A stretch of 64,000 nt of DNA, taken from Rhizobium sp. RCAM05350 (GTDB taxonomy: Bacteria; Pseudomonadota; Alphaproteobacteria; Rhizobiales; Rhizobiaceae). Both the position numbers and the translations under genes were made by a program. The notes beneath the pieces were generated by a model that was not told the origin of the DNA, searched no databases, and saw nothing but the letters and a program-made list of their open reading frames with translations. Within the stretch, counting starts at the first letter, position 1, and the number at the start of each line of letters is the position of its first letter. This document shows positions 38,687 to 49,262 of this stretch, piece by piece. Location: assembly GCA_024426085.1 (NCBI GenBank), contig CP087972.1:248001-312000 (forward strand), written 5' to 3'.

Positions 38687-39824
38687 ATGGCAAATGTCCA
38701 ACTAAAAAATCTCGAAAAAGTCTATGGCGGTTCCTTCAAGGCGGTGCACGGGATCAACCTCGATATCGAGGACGGCGAGTTCATGGTTTTCGTCGGACCA
38801 TCCGGATGCGCGAAATCCACGACCCTGCGCATGGTTGCTGGCCTTGAGGAGGTTACCGGCGGCGAGATCATCATTGGGGGAGACGCTTAACGACCTGCCG
38901 CCGGGCAAGCGATCGATCGCGATGGTCTTCCAAAATTACGCGCTGTATCCGCATATGAAGGTCCGCGGTAATCTGGCTTTCGGGCTTAGGATCGCCGGCA
39001 CGCCGAAGGCGGAGATCAGGCGGCGGTCCGGCAAGTGGCGCAGACGCTGGAAATCGAGCCCTTGCTCGATCGGTTGCCGAAGCAGCTTTCCGGCGGTCAA
39101 GCCCAACGCGTTGCCTTAGGGAGGGCGCTTATCAAGAAACCGGGCGTCTTCCTCTTCGACGAGCCGCTTTCCAATCTCGACGCCAAGCTGCGCGGTCCAT
39201 GCGGGTGCGCATCACCGATCTGCACCGTCAGTTGAAGGGGCAGGGACTGTCATCCACCGTCATTTACGTGACCCATGACCAGACGGAAGCCATGACGATG
39301 GGCGACCGCATTTGCGTCATGCAGACAGGGCGGATCATGCAGGTCGCCACACCCAAGGAGCTCTACAACAGCCCCCGGAACCTGTTTGTTGCAGGCTTCA
39401 TTGGCAGTCCGGAAATGAACCTCGTGGATGTAGGCATCGAGGGTGGGGACTTCGTAATCGGCAATCAGCGGCTGAAGCTCGGACGAGATCTCGAAGAGAG
39501 GCTGTTCGCCAAACCGGCAGATGCCATTCTCGGCATCCGGCCGCAGCATCTGGCCCTTATCAGCGAGGCAGACGGCCCGGCGCTTTCCCGCGCGGGCTGA
39601 CCCACGCCGAATTCATGGGACACGAGGTCTATCTGCATACGGATGTCGAAGGCCGAAAGATCGTCAGCGTCGTCGGCGCTTCCGAATTCGAGGCGCTGGG
39701 CCGCGCCGATATCGTCCGGCTTCGGCCCGACCCGACCAACCTGCATATTTTCGATAAGACCGATGGCCGCAACGTATCGCTGCGAGGAGGCAGCATGGCG
39801 GCCGGAAACCAAGGAGGAGAATAG
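38687..39824 (+). CDS. Sugar ABC transporter ATP-binding protein, MalK/UgpC type (frameshifted)
   Basis: About 378 residues in five frame pieces. Walker [10 protein letters not shown] carries Ala in place of the usual Gly before the Lys. Also present are Q-loop [11 protein letters not shown], signature [15 protein letters not shown], Walker [16 protein letters not shown], switch His [12 protein letters not shown] and a C-terminal regulatory OB domain ([18 protein letters not shown]). Indels lie near 38880, 39030, 39200 and 39592. The stop precedes the binding protein by 2 bases. Confidence 0.85.
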
Positions 39825-39826
39825 AT

Positions 39827-41092
39827 ATGAACGCTTTGAAAATCATAACCACGCTTGCCGGCACAGCGCTTTCAGCACTGGTACTTTCGTCGACAGCCCA
39901 GGCGGCAGAGATACGCATGTCCTGGTGGGGCGGGGAAAGCCGCCACGTGGCCACCCAGAAGGCTATCGCGGCCTGCGGCGCCAAACATGGCCATACCGTC
40001 AAGGGTGAATTCACCGGCTTCGACGGTTACCTCGAAAAGCTGACCACGCAGATGGCCGGTCGGACGGAGGCCGATATCGTTCAGGTCAATTGGCCTTGGC
40101 TGCCGCTCTTTTCCAGGGATGGTACGGGCTTTGCGGACCTGCGGACACTGAAGGGTGTCGACCTCTCCAACTGGACGGATGCCGATCTGACTGCCGGTTC
40201 CATGAACGGCGTGCTGCAGGGATTGCCGGCATCGACCACCGGTCGCGTGTTTTTCTTCAACACCACAACCTTCGACAAGGCCGGCGTGCCGATCCCCACC
40301 ACCTGGGAGGAGTTCTTCGCGGCAACGAAGACGACCAAGGAAAAACTCGGCAAAGATTACTATACCTTCAACGCGGTCAAGGAAACGGCGCATCTGTTGA
40401 CGATCCTTGCGGTTGTCCAGAAGACCGGCAAAGACATGGTGAATCCCCAGACCAAACGCGTCGCCTGGACGCCGGACGAGCTCGCGGAAGGGATTTCCTT
40501 CCTCGGCAAGCTGGTCGAGACGGGGGCCATCCGGTCGCAGAAGGAGGAGGCCGGCGATGGCAATGTCAATCTTTTCGAGAAGCCTGCCTGGGCCGAGGGA
40601 AAGATCGCCGGTTCCTATGAATGGGATTCCACCTATTCGAAATATGCCGACCCCCTGAAGGATGGCCAGGTGTTGAAGCCGGCAGCCATGCTGAAGATGG
40701 CCGGCGCGGTGACGGAAGGCGTTTACCGGAAACCGTCCATGGTGTTCTCGGTTTCGAAAAATTCCAAGGACCCCGAAGCCGCCGCACAGATACTCAACTG
40801 CCTGCTGAACGAGCCGGAAGGCGTTGACGCACTTGGCACGTCGCGTGGCCTACCGGCCTCCAAGGCCGCCGCGGCCCGGCTAGGCCAGGAAGGCGAACCT
40901 GAGGTGCGCGCAGCCAACGCCATCGTCATGGCGGCGTCCGGGCCGGTGGTGTCCCCCTTCAACGAACACCCTGAAATCCGCTCCGCTTTCATCGATACAC
41001 TGGAGGAATATGCCTATGGGCAAATTGGCGCTGCCGGCGCAGCCGAGCAGATCATCGACACGGTGAACGACGTTCTCGCTGAATTCGACTGA
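39827..41092 (+). CDS. Carbohydrate ABC transporter substrate-binding protein (oligogalacturonide-type)
   Basis: Complete 421-residue family 1 solute-binding protein. The signal peptide ends LSSTAQA near residue 26. The mature start is [21 protein letters not shown], then [15 protein letters not shown] and [22 protein letters not shown] precedes ATG 39827. It is similar in layout to TogB/UgpB-type receptors. The permease-permease-ATPase-receptor order followed by GH28 and GH105 resembles togMNAB pectin-oligomer loci. Specificity is inferred. Confidence 0.9.
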   Translation: MNALKIITTLAGTALSALVLSSTAQAAEIRMSWWGGESRHVATQKAIAACGAKHGHTVKGEFTGFDGYLEKLTTQMAGRTEADIVQVNWPWLPLFSRDGTGFADLRTLKGVDLSNWTDADLTAGSMNGVLQGLPASTTGRVFFFNTTTFDKAGVPIPTTWEEFFAATKTTKEKLGKDYYTFNAVKETAHLLTILAVVQKTGKDMVNPQTKRVAWTPDELAEGISFLGKLVETGAIRSQKEEAGDGNVNLFEKPAWAEGKIAGSYEWDSTYSKYADPLKDGQVLKPAAMLKMAGAVTEGVYRKPSMVFSVSKNSKDPEAAAQILNCLLNEPEGVDALGTSRGLPASKAAAARLGQEGEPEVRAANAIVMAASGPVVSPFNEHPEIRSAFIDTLEEYAYGQIGAAGAAEQIIDTVNDVLAEFD

Positions 41093-41101
41093 CCGAAACG
41101 C

Positions 41102-41130
41102 CGCCCGCCGCACTCGACGAGAGGCGGGCG
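41102..41130 (+). promoter_or_regulatory. GC-rich stem-loop between the binding protein and GH28 gene
   Basis: CGCCCGCC (41102-41109) pairs with GGCGGGCG (41123-41130) in the 56-bp gap. No T-run follows. It is probably a 3' mRNA stabiliser or attenuator that lets the receptor be made in excess over the hydrolases. Confidence 0.5.
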
Positions 41131-41148
41131 CCAAACCGAGATGAGACC

Positions 41149-42710
41149 ATGACCCAACCGTTTTTGATCGTGCAGTCGGCGCGAACGGCAGCGCTTTGCC
41201 TGGTTGTGCCCGGCGCGCGCTACAGCCTTCCGCAGCCTTTAACGTGGCGGCTCCTCCCGCTCGGCCATGCAGGCCCGGAGCGACAGGGCACGGCGCGCAG
41301 CGTGGTGATGCTTCTCGACGGGCTTGAGCCCGGCCAGCGGTTTCGCTTCGAGGCGGAAGGGTTGGAGCCCTTCGATTTCGAAACCCAACCTTGCAGCGGC
41401 CTGCTGGACGCCGCCAATTTCGGTTTTGCAGGAGACACGCCGCTGGACGATATGGATGCGGCGCGGAACAATGCGGAAGCGCTCTCAAAGGCCGTCGTTG
41501 CAACGCCCGAAGGTGGAACACTTCAGCTCGGCCCCGGAACATGGACGAGTTTCCCCGTCGGGCTCAAATCCAGAATGACGCTTCGCCTTGCCCCGGGCGC
41601 TGTCTTGCGCGCGCCCTCGGGACGGTCCGGCTGGCCGATTTTCCCGGCACACGACCATGCCGGCGGCATGCTTGGAAGCTGGGAGGGCTTGCCATCCGCC
41701 TGTTTTGCCGCGCCGCTTCATGCTGTCGCAGCAGAGCATCTGACGATAGAGGGACAGGGAATCCTCGACGGATCCGCAGAACGAGCCGACTGGTGGTCCT
41801 GGCCGAAGGAAACACGGGACGGCGCCCGCCGCCCGCGTGGTCTTCATCTCATCTCCTGCCGCGATGTCAAGCTCCTCGGCTTTACGATCCGGAACGCGGC
41901 ATCCTGGACGATCCATCCATGCAGGGATGCGACCGACTGACCGCCGCCGGGCTGACGATCATAGCCCCGCATGACAGTCCCAATACGGACGGTTTCAATC
42001 CCGAAAGCTGCCGCAACGTGACCATCACCGGCGTCCACTTTTCCGTCGGCGACGATTGTATCGCTGTCAAAGCGGGCAAACGCGGCGCGGACGGCGCGGC
42101 GGAGCATCTGTCCGAAACACGGGGGTGCACGTCTCGCACTGCCTGATGGAGCGGGGTCACGGCGGGCTTGTCATCGGTTCGGAAATGTCGGGCGGAGTTC
42201 ATGACGTCACCGTCGAGGATTGCGAGATGATCGCCACCGACAGGGGGTTCCGGCTGAAGACGCTGCCGCGGCCGGGGCGGTTCGATCACTAATATCGTGA
42301 TGCGGCGCGTTCTGATGGACGGCGTCCATACCGGACTGTCCGCCAACGCGCACTATCATTGTGACGCCGATGGTCACGATGATTGGGTTCAATCCCGAAC
42401 AGTCGCCCCCATTGACGCCGGAACACCTGATATTGACGGAATTGTCGTCGAGGATGTCGAAATGCGTGGCCTCGCCCATGCGGCCGGCGTTTTCCTCGGC
42501 CTTCCGGAAGCGCTGATCCGCAATATTAGCATTCGCCGCCTGAAGATCGTTTCCGCTCGATCCCGACGCCGTTGCGACCGCGCCCATCATGGCCGACCAC
42601 ATCAGGCCGATGCGGCACGAAATGATCCTCACCGAACAGGCGGAGATCGATTGCGACGAACCAGCGCTGCTCTCCCGCAGCTTCGTTTCCCTTTGTCCGC
42701 TCGAGTATGA
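41149..42710 (+). CDS. GH28 polygalacturonase / exo-poly-galacturonosidase (frameshifted)
   Basis: About 520 residues. An N-terminal fibronectin-like segment ([14 protein letters not shown]) is followed by a right-handed beta-helix with all GH28 catalytic blocks: [34 protein letters not shown] and RGFRLKTL. There is no obvious signal peptide, so it probably acts on imported oligomers in the cytoplasm. Indels lie near 41925, 42110, 42280, 42560 and 42690 (CCC for CCCC). The corrected end reads FVSPLSARV and stops at TGA 42708-42710, overlapping the next gene's ATG. Confidence 0.85.
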
Positions 42711-43859
42711 TGATGACCCCGACCGACTATTTCGACGAATTCGCATCGCGCCATGAACCCTACAAGGGGGCGCCTGGTGCTATGAGGACGGCTGCATCTA
42801 TCGCGGCCTCGATCTTCTGTTCGAGGCGACGGGAGACAGGCGCTGGCGCAGCCATCTCTACCGGTTGATCGGCCCGCAGATCGGCGCCGACGGCGCGCTT
42901 GCCGGCTACGATCCGCAAGAGTTCAATATAGACAACATCTTGAGCGGTCGTGTGCTTTTCCCTCTCGCAGGCGAAACGGGCGACGGGAAATATAGGGCGG
43001 CGGCAGAGCGGCTGATCGAACAGTTGACGGCGCATCCTCGTATCCTGTCGGGAAATTACTGGCACAAGAAGCGCTACCCACGGCAGCTCTGGCTGGACGG
43101 CCTCTATATGGCGCTGCCGTTCCAGGTCGAATATGGGCATGCGGCTGGACGGCCGGACCTGATTGCCGATGCCCTGCAACAGCTTTCCACCGCGCTTGTG
43201 CTCACCGAGGGCAGTAGTAACCTGCATGTTCACGGCTACGACGAGAGCCGCGACCAGCGTTGGGCCGAACCTGTCACGGGCAGGTCGTCTGCCGTCTGGG
43301 CACGCGCGATGGGATGGATGGCAATGGCGCTTGTCGATGTTCTGGCAATCCTGCCGGACGATACGGCGACGTCTGCGCTGCGGCGGCGTACGACAGCCAT
43401 TCTGACGGAGGTCGCATCGTGGCAGACAGCTTCGGGCCTCTGGCAGCAGGTTCTCGATGCGCCGGCCCTTCTGGGCAATTATGAGGAAAGCTCGGCAGCC
43501 GCCATGTTCCTGCTTATGCCTTTCTCCGCGCGGCGAGACTTGGGCTCGTCGAAGAAGAGGCAACCGACCGTCTGGCCGTCGCCGGGCTTAAGGCGCTCGA
43601 CTCGCTTTTAACCGCACGGCTCACAGAGCAGGATGGGATCATTCGGCTCACCGGCATCTGCCAGGTTGCGGGCCTGGGATCTTTCTCCGGGCCTTACCGC
43701 GATGGCACCCCCAGATACTACCTCAACGAACCCGTGGTCTGCGACGACGCAAAAGGGGTCGGTTCCCTGATGATGGCGTTCGCGGAAGCCGAGCAACTGA
43801 AAACCAGTCGGCCGATGTCTCGCCTCTGTACGGCGCGAGAGGGTAGTCATACTCAGTAG
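42707..43859 (+). CDS. GH105 unsaturated glucuronyl/galacturonyl hydrolase (frameshifted)
   Basis: About 384 residues of the (alpha/alpha)6 barrel YteR/RhiN family. These enzymes release the 4,5-unsaturated uronic acid from lyase-generated oligomers by hydrating the double bond. Typical blocks: [14 protein letters not shown] (substrate Asp), [24 protein letters not shown] (catalytic Asp region absent from view in part), [18 protein letters not shown] and [17 protein letters not shown]. Indels lie near 42770 and 43535. The start [16 protein letters not shown] overlaps the GH28 stop. It supplies the KdgF/KduI substrate. Confidence 0.85.
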
Positions 43860-43962
43860 CCGCTGATGCGGGACGGCTTCCACGATCCGCTGGCGCCTTC
43901 AGGTGCTTTCCGAGGTCCATACATCATTCTTATCCCCCGTGGTCGGGACGACTGGTCCGCAG

Positions 43963-44781
43963 GGTTCTGTCGCAAAGTTTTCTGGGAGAGAGAAGACGAG
44001 TTTGATTGGACACAATTATGCTGCGAGTTCAGCAAAGACCTGAAATGGCGAACGGTTGTCGTTGGTGAACTGGCACTTGCGGATCATATGAGCCACTTCT
44101 ATCCCAGCGATCGTAGCAGAAGCGGAATGAAGTGCCTTAAAGCCCATCATCGGCCTGGTGATCCGCTTGATGAACCGGTGGTCCTGCTCAAGAATGTTGT
44201 TAAGATATTTGACCTGTCGGATTTCAAATATATTACCCGTTCCGGTGAATTTAAGACTCGTATTTACAGCTTGCAGGCCAGTCAGATTGGCGCCGCCCAA
44301 TTGTCAATTGCAACCCGGTCAGGAACGCCGTTGGTTGCGATGGCCTTCCTGAAGAACCGTCGCGCTGCAGGCAGATCGTGCGGCGCTCGGACAGCATGAA
44401 ATCGAGCGTTTGTCCATCGTGGTCAACCGCCCGGTAAAGATAGGTCCATTTACCCCGGACCTTGATATAGGTTTCGTCCACGCGCCATGAGTTGGCCGTG
44501 CGCCGTTTGCGCATGTGAGCCTGCGTGGCGATCTGAGGTGAGTAGCGCACAACCCACCGGTTCAATGTCGCATGATCGACGGCGATACCGCGTTCCGCCA
44601 GAATTTCCTGAAGGTCGCGATAGGAAACCGGATAGCGCACGTAAAAGAAAACGGCATGCAAGATGACACTTTTGGGAAACTGCGCCCCTTTGAAATCGAC
44701 CATTGCCCCGTTTCCATCTCCATCAGCTAACGACCAGACTTTCACACAAAAGCTTAGACATGAAAACTTTGCGACAGAACC
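43963..44781 (-). mobile_element. IS6-family insertion sequence (IS26-like)
   Basis: Perfect 20-bp terminal repeats, GGTTCTGTCGCAAAGTTTTC at 43963-43982 and its complement at 44762-44781, enclose one transposase. Length is 819 bp, normal for IS6. The flanking 8-mers (GTCCGCAG and GCCTCGGC) differ, so the expected target duplication is absent. This suggests an IS-mediated deletion or recombination next to the GH105 gene. Confidence 0.9.
44016..44703 (-). CDS. IS6-family transposase (frameshifted)
   Basis: About 230 residues. It starts MVDFKGAQFPKSVILHAVFFYVRYPVSYRDL. The DDE core includes SWRVDETYIKVRGKWTYLYRAVD (first D), VAID in a shifted frame (second D) and NILEQDHRFIKRI (E). The end is VFAELAA. 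Frame breaks lie near 44385 and 44310. It is clearly different from the IS6 transposase at 54622. Confidence 0.82.
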
Positions 44782-45159
44782 GCCTCGGCGCCAAGGGCTA
44801 CCCATTGGCAGTGAAGGCAATAGAAATGCTAATCGTGGAGAATTGAACTGGGGTGAAGCTGCAAAATTTTGACCCGGCCGCTGATATCCGATCCCGTCCT
44901 GCGAAGCTGAAGGTCAGACGAAGTCTCGGTTAACGGTTATGGCCAGACGATTCACCCGCTTCACAAGCAGCGAGCGTCGAAGCAACCGTGTGACATGCTA
45001 CGAGCCAAGGTCTCGTTGCCGACGCGGGATTTGAAAAGAGCTTGCCAGATCACGATCGAGAAGTTCCGCGCTTTCCTGTGCAAGTAATTTTCTGCAGCCG
45101 CTGGTTTATGCATTATTCGGCCCGACGATCACTCCAATGCCTTACGGCTCGGGGTTGTT
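44782..45159. other. 378-bp gap without a supported gene
   Basis: Between the IS6 right end and the GH1 stop codon I see no start/stop pair with a plausible ribosome site and no strong terminator. It probably contains remnants of whatever was deleted at the IS6 junction. Confidence 0.4.
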
Positions 45160-46506
45160 TTAATCGGGTCTCAAATATGCGGGACTTCGGATCTTGTCAG
45201 CATCGTCCCCGAGCATTTGCTGAAATGCCCGATAGCTGCCTTTCGGTGTCCTGTCCCTTGTCTGCGGATCCATGGCGACGATGCCGAACTTTGCGCTGTA
45301 GCCTTCCGCCCATTCAAAATTGTCGATCAAGGTCCATGCCATGTATCCCCTGACATCGACCCCTTGCCTCTGGGCATCGCGGATAGCAGCGAAATGCTTG
45401 TCGAAGAAATCGACGCGTTTGTCGTCATCGCTCTCCGACATGCCATTCTCGGTGACGTAGATCGGGAGCTCAGGATAGCGGTCGGAGGTGCGCTTGAGAA
45501 ATTCCGCCAGTGCCTGCGGGTAGGTTTCCCAGCCGAGGTCGTTCTTTTCGAACGCACCTCTGGACTGAGTAAACGGGAATACGGGAACGGTTGGATCGGA
45601 TTCGTAGAGGGAGCGGGTATAGTAGTTGAGGCCGATCCAGTCCACTGGAGGGGAAATCAGCTCGAGATCGTCCTGCCAGTTCGCGGGCAGATATTGTTCG
45701 ATTCTGTCGGTGACGAGTTTCGGGTACTGACCTTTCAGGGCTCCGTCGAGGAAGAACTGGTTGAAGATCGCGTCTCCGAGTTCGGCAGCTGCCGCATCCT
45801 GCGAAGATTGCGTCAGCGGCTCGCATTTTTCCATGTTCACGACGAGGCCGAGATCTTTGCCGCCCTCGGCGCGCATCGCGTCGATGCCCAGGCCGTGGGC
45901 GAGCATGACGTGGTGCATCGCGCGTGATGTGGCGCGGATGTCGCGATAGCCCGGTGCGTGTATCCCGAGAAAGTGGCTCAAGATGGTGATGCACCAAGGC
46001 TCGTTCAGGGTGGCGGTGGTGGTCAGCCGATCGCCGAAACGCCGTGTGACCTGCGTGGCATAATCCGCAAAAGCCCGGGTCGTATCCCTGTTCATCCAGC
46101 CGCCCTTGTCCTGCAAGGCACTCGGAAGGTCCCAATGATAGAGCGTCGCGAACGGCTTGATATTGCGCTCCAGCATGCCGTCGATGAGGCGGTCGTAAAA
46201 GTCGAACCCGGCTTCGTTCAAGGCGCCTGTCCCATCAGGGATGAGCCGGGGCCAGGAAAAGGAAAACCGGTAGGCATCGAACCCGGCGTCGCGGATCAGA
46301 TCCAGATCTTGCGCCCACCGGTTATAGTGGTCGCAGGCGACCACCCCGTTTTCAGCGTTCTTGATATTGCCAGGGGTGGCGGCGAAGCTGTCCCATATGG
46401 ACGCGCCCCTGCCGTCGGTCTGTCCGCCTTCGATCTGATGGGCGGCCATCGCGACACCGAAGACAAAGTCAGGACCGAAGTCCTTGCGATCATGCGAAAA
46501 CATCAT
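45160..46506 (-). CDS. GH1-family beta-glucosidase
   Basis: Complete 448-residue glycoside hydrolase family 1 enzyme without signal peptide, so cytoplasmic. The N-terminal signature is DFVFGVAMAAHQIEGG, the acid/base glutamate in TATLNEPWCI near residue 167, the nucleophile in LPIYVTENGMSE near 352 and WTLIDNFEWAEGYSAKFG near the end. It hydrolyses beta-glucosides or beta-galactosides from plant oligomers. It lies downstream of kdgD in a minus-strand run (GntR, uxuA-like, kdgD, GH1). Confidence 0.92.
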   Translation of the reverse strand: MMFSHDRKDFGPDFVFGVAMAAHQIEGGQTDGRGASIWDSFAATPGNIKNAENGVVACDHYNRWAQDLDLIRDAGFDAYRFSFSWPRLIPDGTGALNEAGFDFYDRLIDGMLERNIKPFATLYHWDLPSALQDKGGWMNRDTTRAFADYATQVTRRFGDRLTTTATLNEPWCITILSHFLGIHAPGYRDIRATSRAMHHVMLAHGLGIDAMRAEGGKDLGLVVNMEKCEPLTQSSQDAAAAELGDAIFNQFFLDGALKGQYPKLVTDRIEQYLPANWQDDLELISPPVDWIGLNYYTRSLYESDPTVPVFPFTQSRGAFEKNDLGWETYPQALAEFLKRTSDRYPELPIYVTENGMSESDDDKRVDFFDKHFAAIRDAQRQGVDVRGYMAWTLIDNFEWAEGYSAKFGIVAMDPQTRDRTPKGSYRAFQQMLGDDADKIRSPAYLRPD

Positions 46507-46553
46507 TTTTCCGTTCCGAGCTGCTTGTTTGACAGGAGCGCGACTGTTCCGGA

Positions 46554-47456
46554 CTAGAGATTGGCATCGACCAATGCCTTGAGGTCGTTCAATTCGCCAG
46601 TCGTCAAATCCACCAGGGGAGGGCGCACGGGTCCGGCCTGCCGGCCTCTGACCTGCAACCCGGCCTTGATGATCGACACGGCATAGCCTTTTCGGCGGTT
46701 GCGCAGGGCGGTCAGCGGGAAGAAGAAGTTCTTCAGAATGGTATCGGTTGTCTTCGTATCACCGGCGCGGAGTGCCGTGTAAAAACGCTGGGCGAGCTCG
46801 GGCACGAAGTTGAAAACGGCGGAAGAATAGGTCGTAACACCGGCTGCGAAATAAGCCGTTGCATAGAGTTCGTGGGTCGGCATGCCGCCGACATAGACCA
46901 TGCGGTCTCCCAGCTTGGTGGTGATTTCGATCACGCGGTCGACTTCGCCATATCCGTCCTTGAAACCGATGAGGTTGGGGCAACGGTCGCAGAGAGTCTG
47001 CAGGCTATCGGCGGTCAGGACGATATTATCGCGGTTGTAAACGACGACGCCGATTCCAACGGCGTTGCACACCGCTTCTACATGGGCGACCAATCCTTCC
47101 TGTTCGCAGAACATGAGATAAGGAGGCAGCAGCAGGATACCGTCTGCGCCTACAGACTCGGCTGCTTTTGCCATCTCAACGGCCATGGCTGTGCCATAGG
47201 CGGCACCTCCGAGGATCGGCGTCTTGCCGGCAGTGTTCTTGGCCATCTTCGTGACCGAAGCCACTTCTGCCGGCGTCAGCGAAAACAGCTCACCGGTACC
47301 ACCGGGCGCAAACAGCACAGCCGCTCCAAATCCATCGAGCCAATCGATATGGGCACGATAGGCGTCTTCATCGATGCTGAGATCGGGCTTGAACGTGGTG
47401 ACCGGAAAAGAGAGCAGGCCGCTGCCGAGCGCTATTTTGAGTTCATTTGGGGTCAT
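46554..47456 (-). CDS. kdgD: 5-dehydro-4-deoxyglucarate dehydratase
   Basis: Complete 300-residue member of the DHDPS/NAL superfamily. It has AAVLFAPGGTGELFSLTPAEV near residue 50, the Tyr of VVYNRDNIVLTAD and the Schiff-base lysine in NLIGFKDGYGEVDRV. The family converts 5-keto-4-deoxyglucarate to 2-ketoglutarate semialdehyde with loss of water and CO2, the oxidative galacturonate/glucarate route. It lies 50 bases after the uxuA-like gene. Confidence 0.9.
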   Translation of the reverse strand: MTPNELKIALGSGLLSFPVTTFKPDLSIDEDAYRAHIDWLDGFGAAVLFAPGGTGELFSLTPAEVASVTKMAKNTAGKTPILGGAAYGTAMAVEMAKAAESVGADGILLLPPYLMFCEQEGLVAHVEAVCNAVGIGVVVYNRDNIVLTADSLQTLCDRCPNLIGFKDGYGEVDRVIEITTKLGDRMVYVGGMPTHELYATAYFAAGVTTYSSAVFNFVPELAQRFYTALRAGDTKTTDTILKNFFFPLTALRNRRKGYAVSIIKAGLQVRGRQAGPVRPPLVDLTTGELNDLKALVDANL

Positions 47457-47506
47457 GAATAAGGGCCTTTTTTGGAAAGGGTAGGGGGAAGTGAGCGGGT
47501 ATTGGC

Positions 47507-48479
47507 TCAGTAGGTATCAAGGGCCTGAAGAAGGGCGGCCGTATAGCCGTAGCAAAAGGCGAAGGCGACGCCTTGCGGATCGCGCCCGCTGATGGCCGGC
47601 ACATGGTCCGGCATGACCATGTATTCGTAGCCTGTGTCCCGATAGATTTTAAGCGAACGGGCCATGTCCATGTCGCCCTCGTCCGGAAAGGTTTCCATGA
47701 AGGAGAGCTTCCTGCCGCGAATGTTGCGAAAATGGAGGTTGAAGATCTTTTCCGGCTGCCGAACCAGCGGATAACATCCTCGATTTCGTCGCGCGGATTG
47801 TCGAGCATCTCGCCAACGGTACCCTGGCAGAAATTGAGGCCGTGGTAGGGACTCTCGTGCATGGTGACGAACTTCTTAAGGCCGTCGACCGTGCCGAGCA
47901 CGCGGGTCACGCCCTTGTAGCCGGGCGGCGTATAGGGGTCGTGCGGATGGCAGGCAAGCCGGACCTTGCTCGCCTCCGCGACCGGCACCACGCGGGAGAG
48001 GAAATAGTCGATCCGTTCCCAGTTCTCTTCTTCCGACAGCGCCCCGGCAAGACCGGGCGCGGCGGACTGGTCGATCTTGTCCCAGCGGAACGAGGCGTTG
48101 AGTGAGCCGCCGCGGCCCGGCTCGTCCGGCGTGCGCGGAATACCGATCAGATTGAGATTATATTTGGCTGCCGGAATGCCGGCTGTGGCCAGATTTTCGA
48201 TCAAACTGCAGAGATTATCGAGCTGACGGTCCCGTTCCGGTCCTGCAAGCAGAATGTCGGGATAGGTGGCCGTCTCGACCGGGCTCGAAGGAAGCGGCAG
48301 CTGGATCATGTCGAGTGTCAGGCCGAAGCTCTCCACTTTTTCCCGAAGGCGGTTGAGATCGTCAAGCGTCCATGTGCCGGGCCTGCCTTCGGGATCGGCG
48401 CAGATGTGCTTGATGCCGAGCTGTGCCCAGACCCGATAATCATCGTCGTCGCGCGGGCGAGCTGTGTACCTACATACAT
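47507..48479 (-). CDS. uxuA: Mannonate dehydratase-like TIM-barrel protein (frameshifted)
   Basis: About 323 residues. It starts MYVGTQLARPRDDDDYRVWA, has the metal-binding-type VRLACHPHDPYTPPGYKGV (compare HPDDPP of UxuA), HGLNFCQGTVGEML and, after an indel near 47757, FNLHFRNIRG and MVMPDHVPAISGRDPQGVAFAFCYGYTAA. UxuA dehydrates D-mannonate to 2-keto-3-deoxygluconate. The fold could also be a sugar isomerase-like protein, but the His/Asp pattern and the C-terminal CYGY block favour mannonate dehydratase. Confidence 0.8.
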
Positions 48480-48509
48480 GTCATACCTCTGTCCTTAATA
48501 AGATATGAC
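48480..48509. promoter_or_regulatory. GTCATA/TATGAC inverted repeat before uxuA-like gene
   Basis: GTCATA (48480-48485) and TATGAC (48504-48509) form inverted half sites in the 41-bp AT-rich gap. GTCATATGA recurs at 49332-49340 before the ABC operon. FadR-type GntR proteins bind such dyads, and the GntR gene lies between the two sites. The upstream half site overlaps the ribosome-binding region, suggesting repression. Confidence 0.5.
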
Positions 48510-48520
48510 ATAATATGAAT

Positions 48521-49262
48521 TTAGACGACTGTCGAGACGTTATCGCGCGAGAGACGGCGATATCGCTTCTGACTGTTCACAAGATGGTCGCGCATCATGA
48601 TGCGGGCAGTATCCGGATCCTGATCCGCTATCGCCTCGATGATCCGGTCGTGTTCTGCAGTAATGCCCATGAGATAATCGACGTTGCTGGTATCGGGTAG
48701 TGTCGGAAACTGGCTGCGCGGGAATCGATCGCACACCAAAACGGGAGATTGATTCGATGTAGTAGCGGTTGTCCGTGGACTGGGCGATGGCGAGATGGAA
48801 CGCGAAATCGGCATCCACCGTAGGGTTGCCAGCCTTGATGTCGGCGATCATTTGTTGATTGGCCGCACGGATGGCTTCTTCCTGGTGCGGCGAGCGCCGG
48901 TAGGCCGAAATCGCCGCGGCCTCGACTTCAACGGCGATCCGAAATTCCAGCAATTCCAGCGTTTCCGGGATGCTTTTGATCTCCCTGGGGGTGAGGCTCG
49001 CGTGCTGTCGGCCAGGTTGCTGTTCTGCCACGAAGACACCCTTGCCCTGGAGTGGCATCACCAGCCCGCCCGCCCTGAGTTCGGCAATAGCTTCGCGCAC
49101 CACCGTTCTGCTCACGCCAAACTCAGTTTCGAGTTGGATCTCTGTTGGCAATTGGGCCCCTTCCGTCAGGTCGCCCGTCAGGATGCGATCGCGCAGGGTA
49201 TCAATCACAACCTGCGCCAGCCGCTGCCGACGGTGGGTCTCCACTTTGCCATCTTTTTTCAT
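48521..49262 (-). CDS. FadR/GntR-family transcriptional regulator (frameshifted)
   Basis: About 247 residues. The winged HTH reads LAQVVIDTLRDRILTGDLTEGAQLPTE and FGVSRTVVREAIAELRAGGLV. The FCD domain has DADFAFHLAIAQSTDNRYYIESI and, after an indel near 48735, GITAEHDRIIEAI and MMRDHLVNSQKRYRRL. ATG 49262 is chosen; an upstream in-frame start at 49322 would overlap the divergent promoter. It likely controls both the uxuA/kdgD/GH1 run and the divergent ABC operon. Confidence 0.83.
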
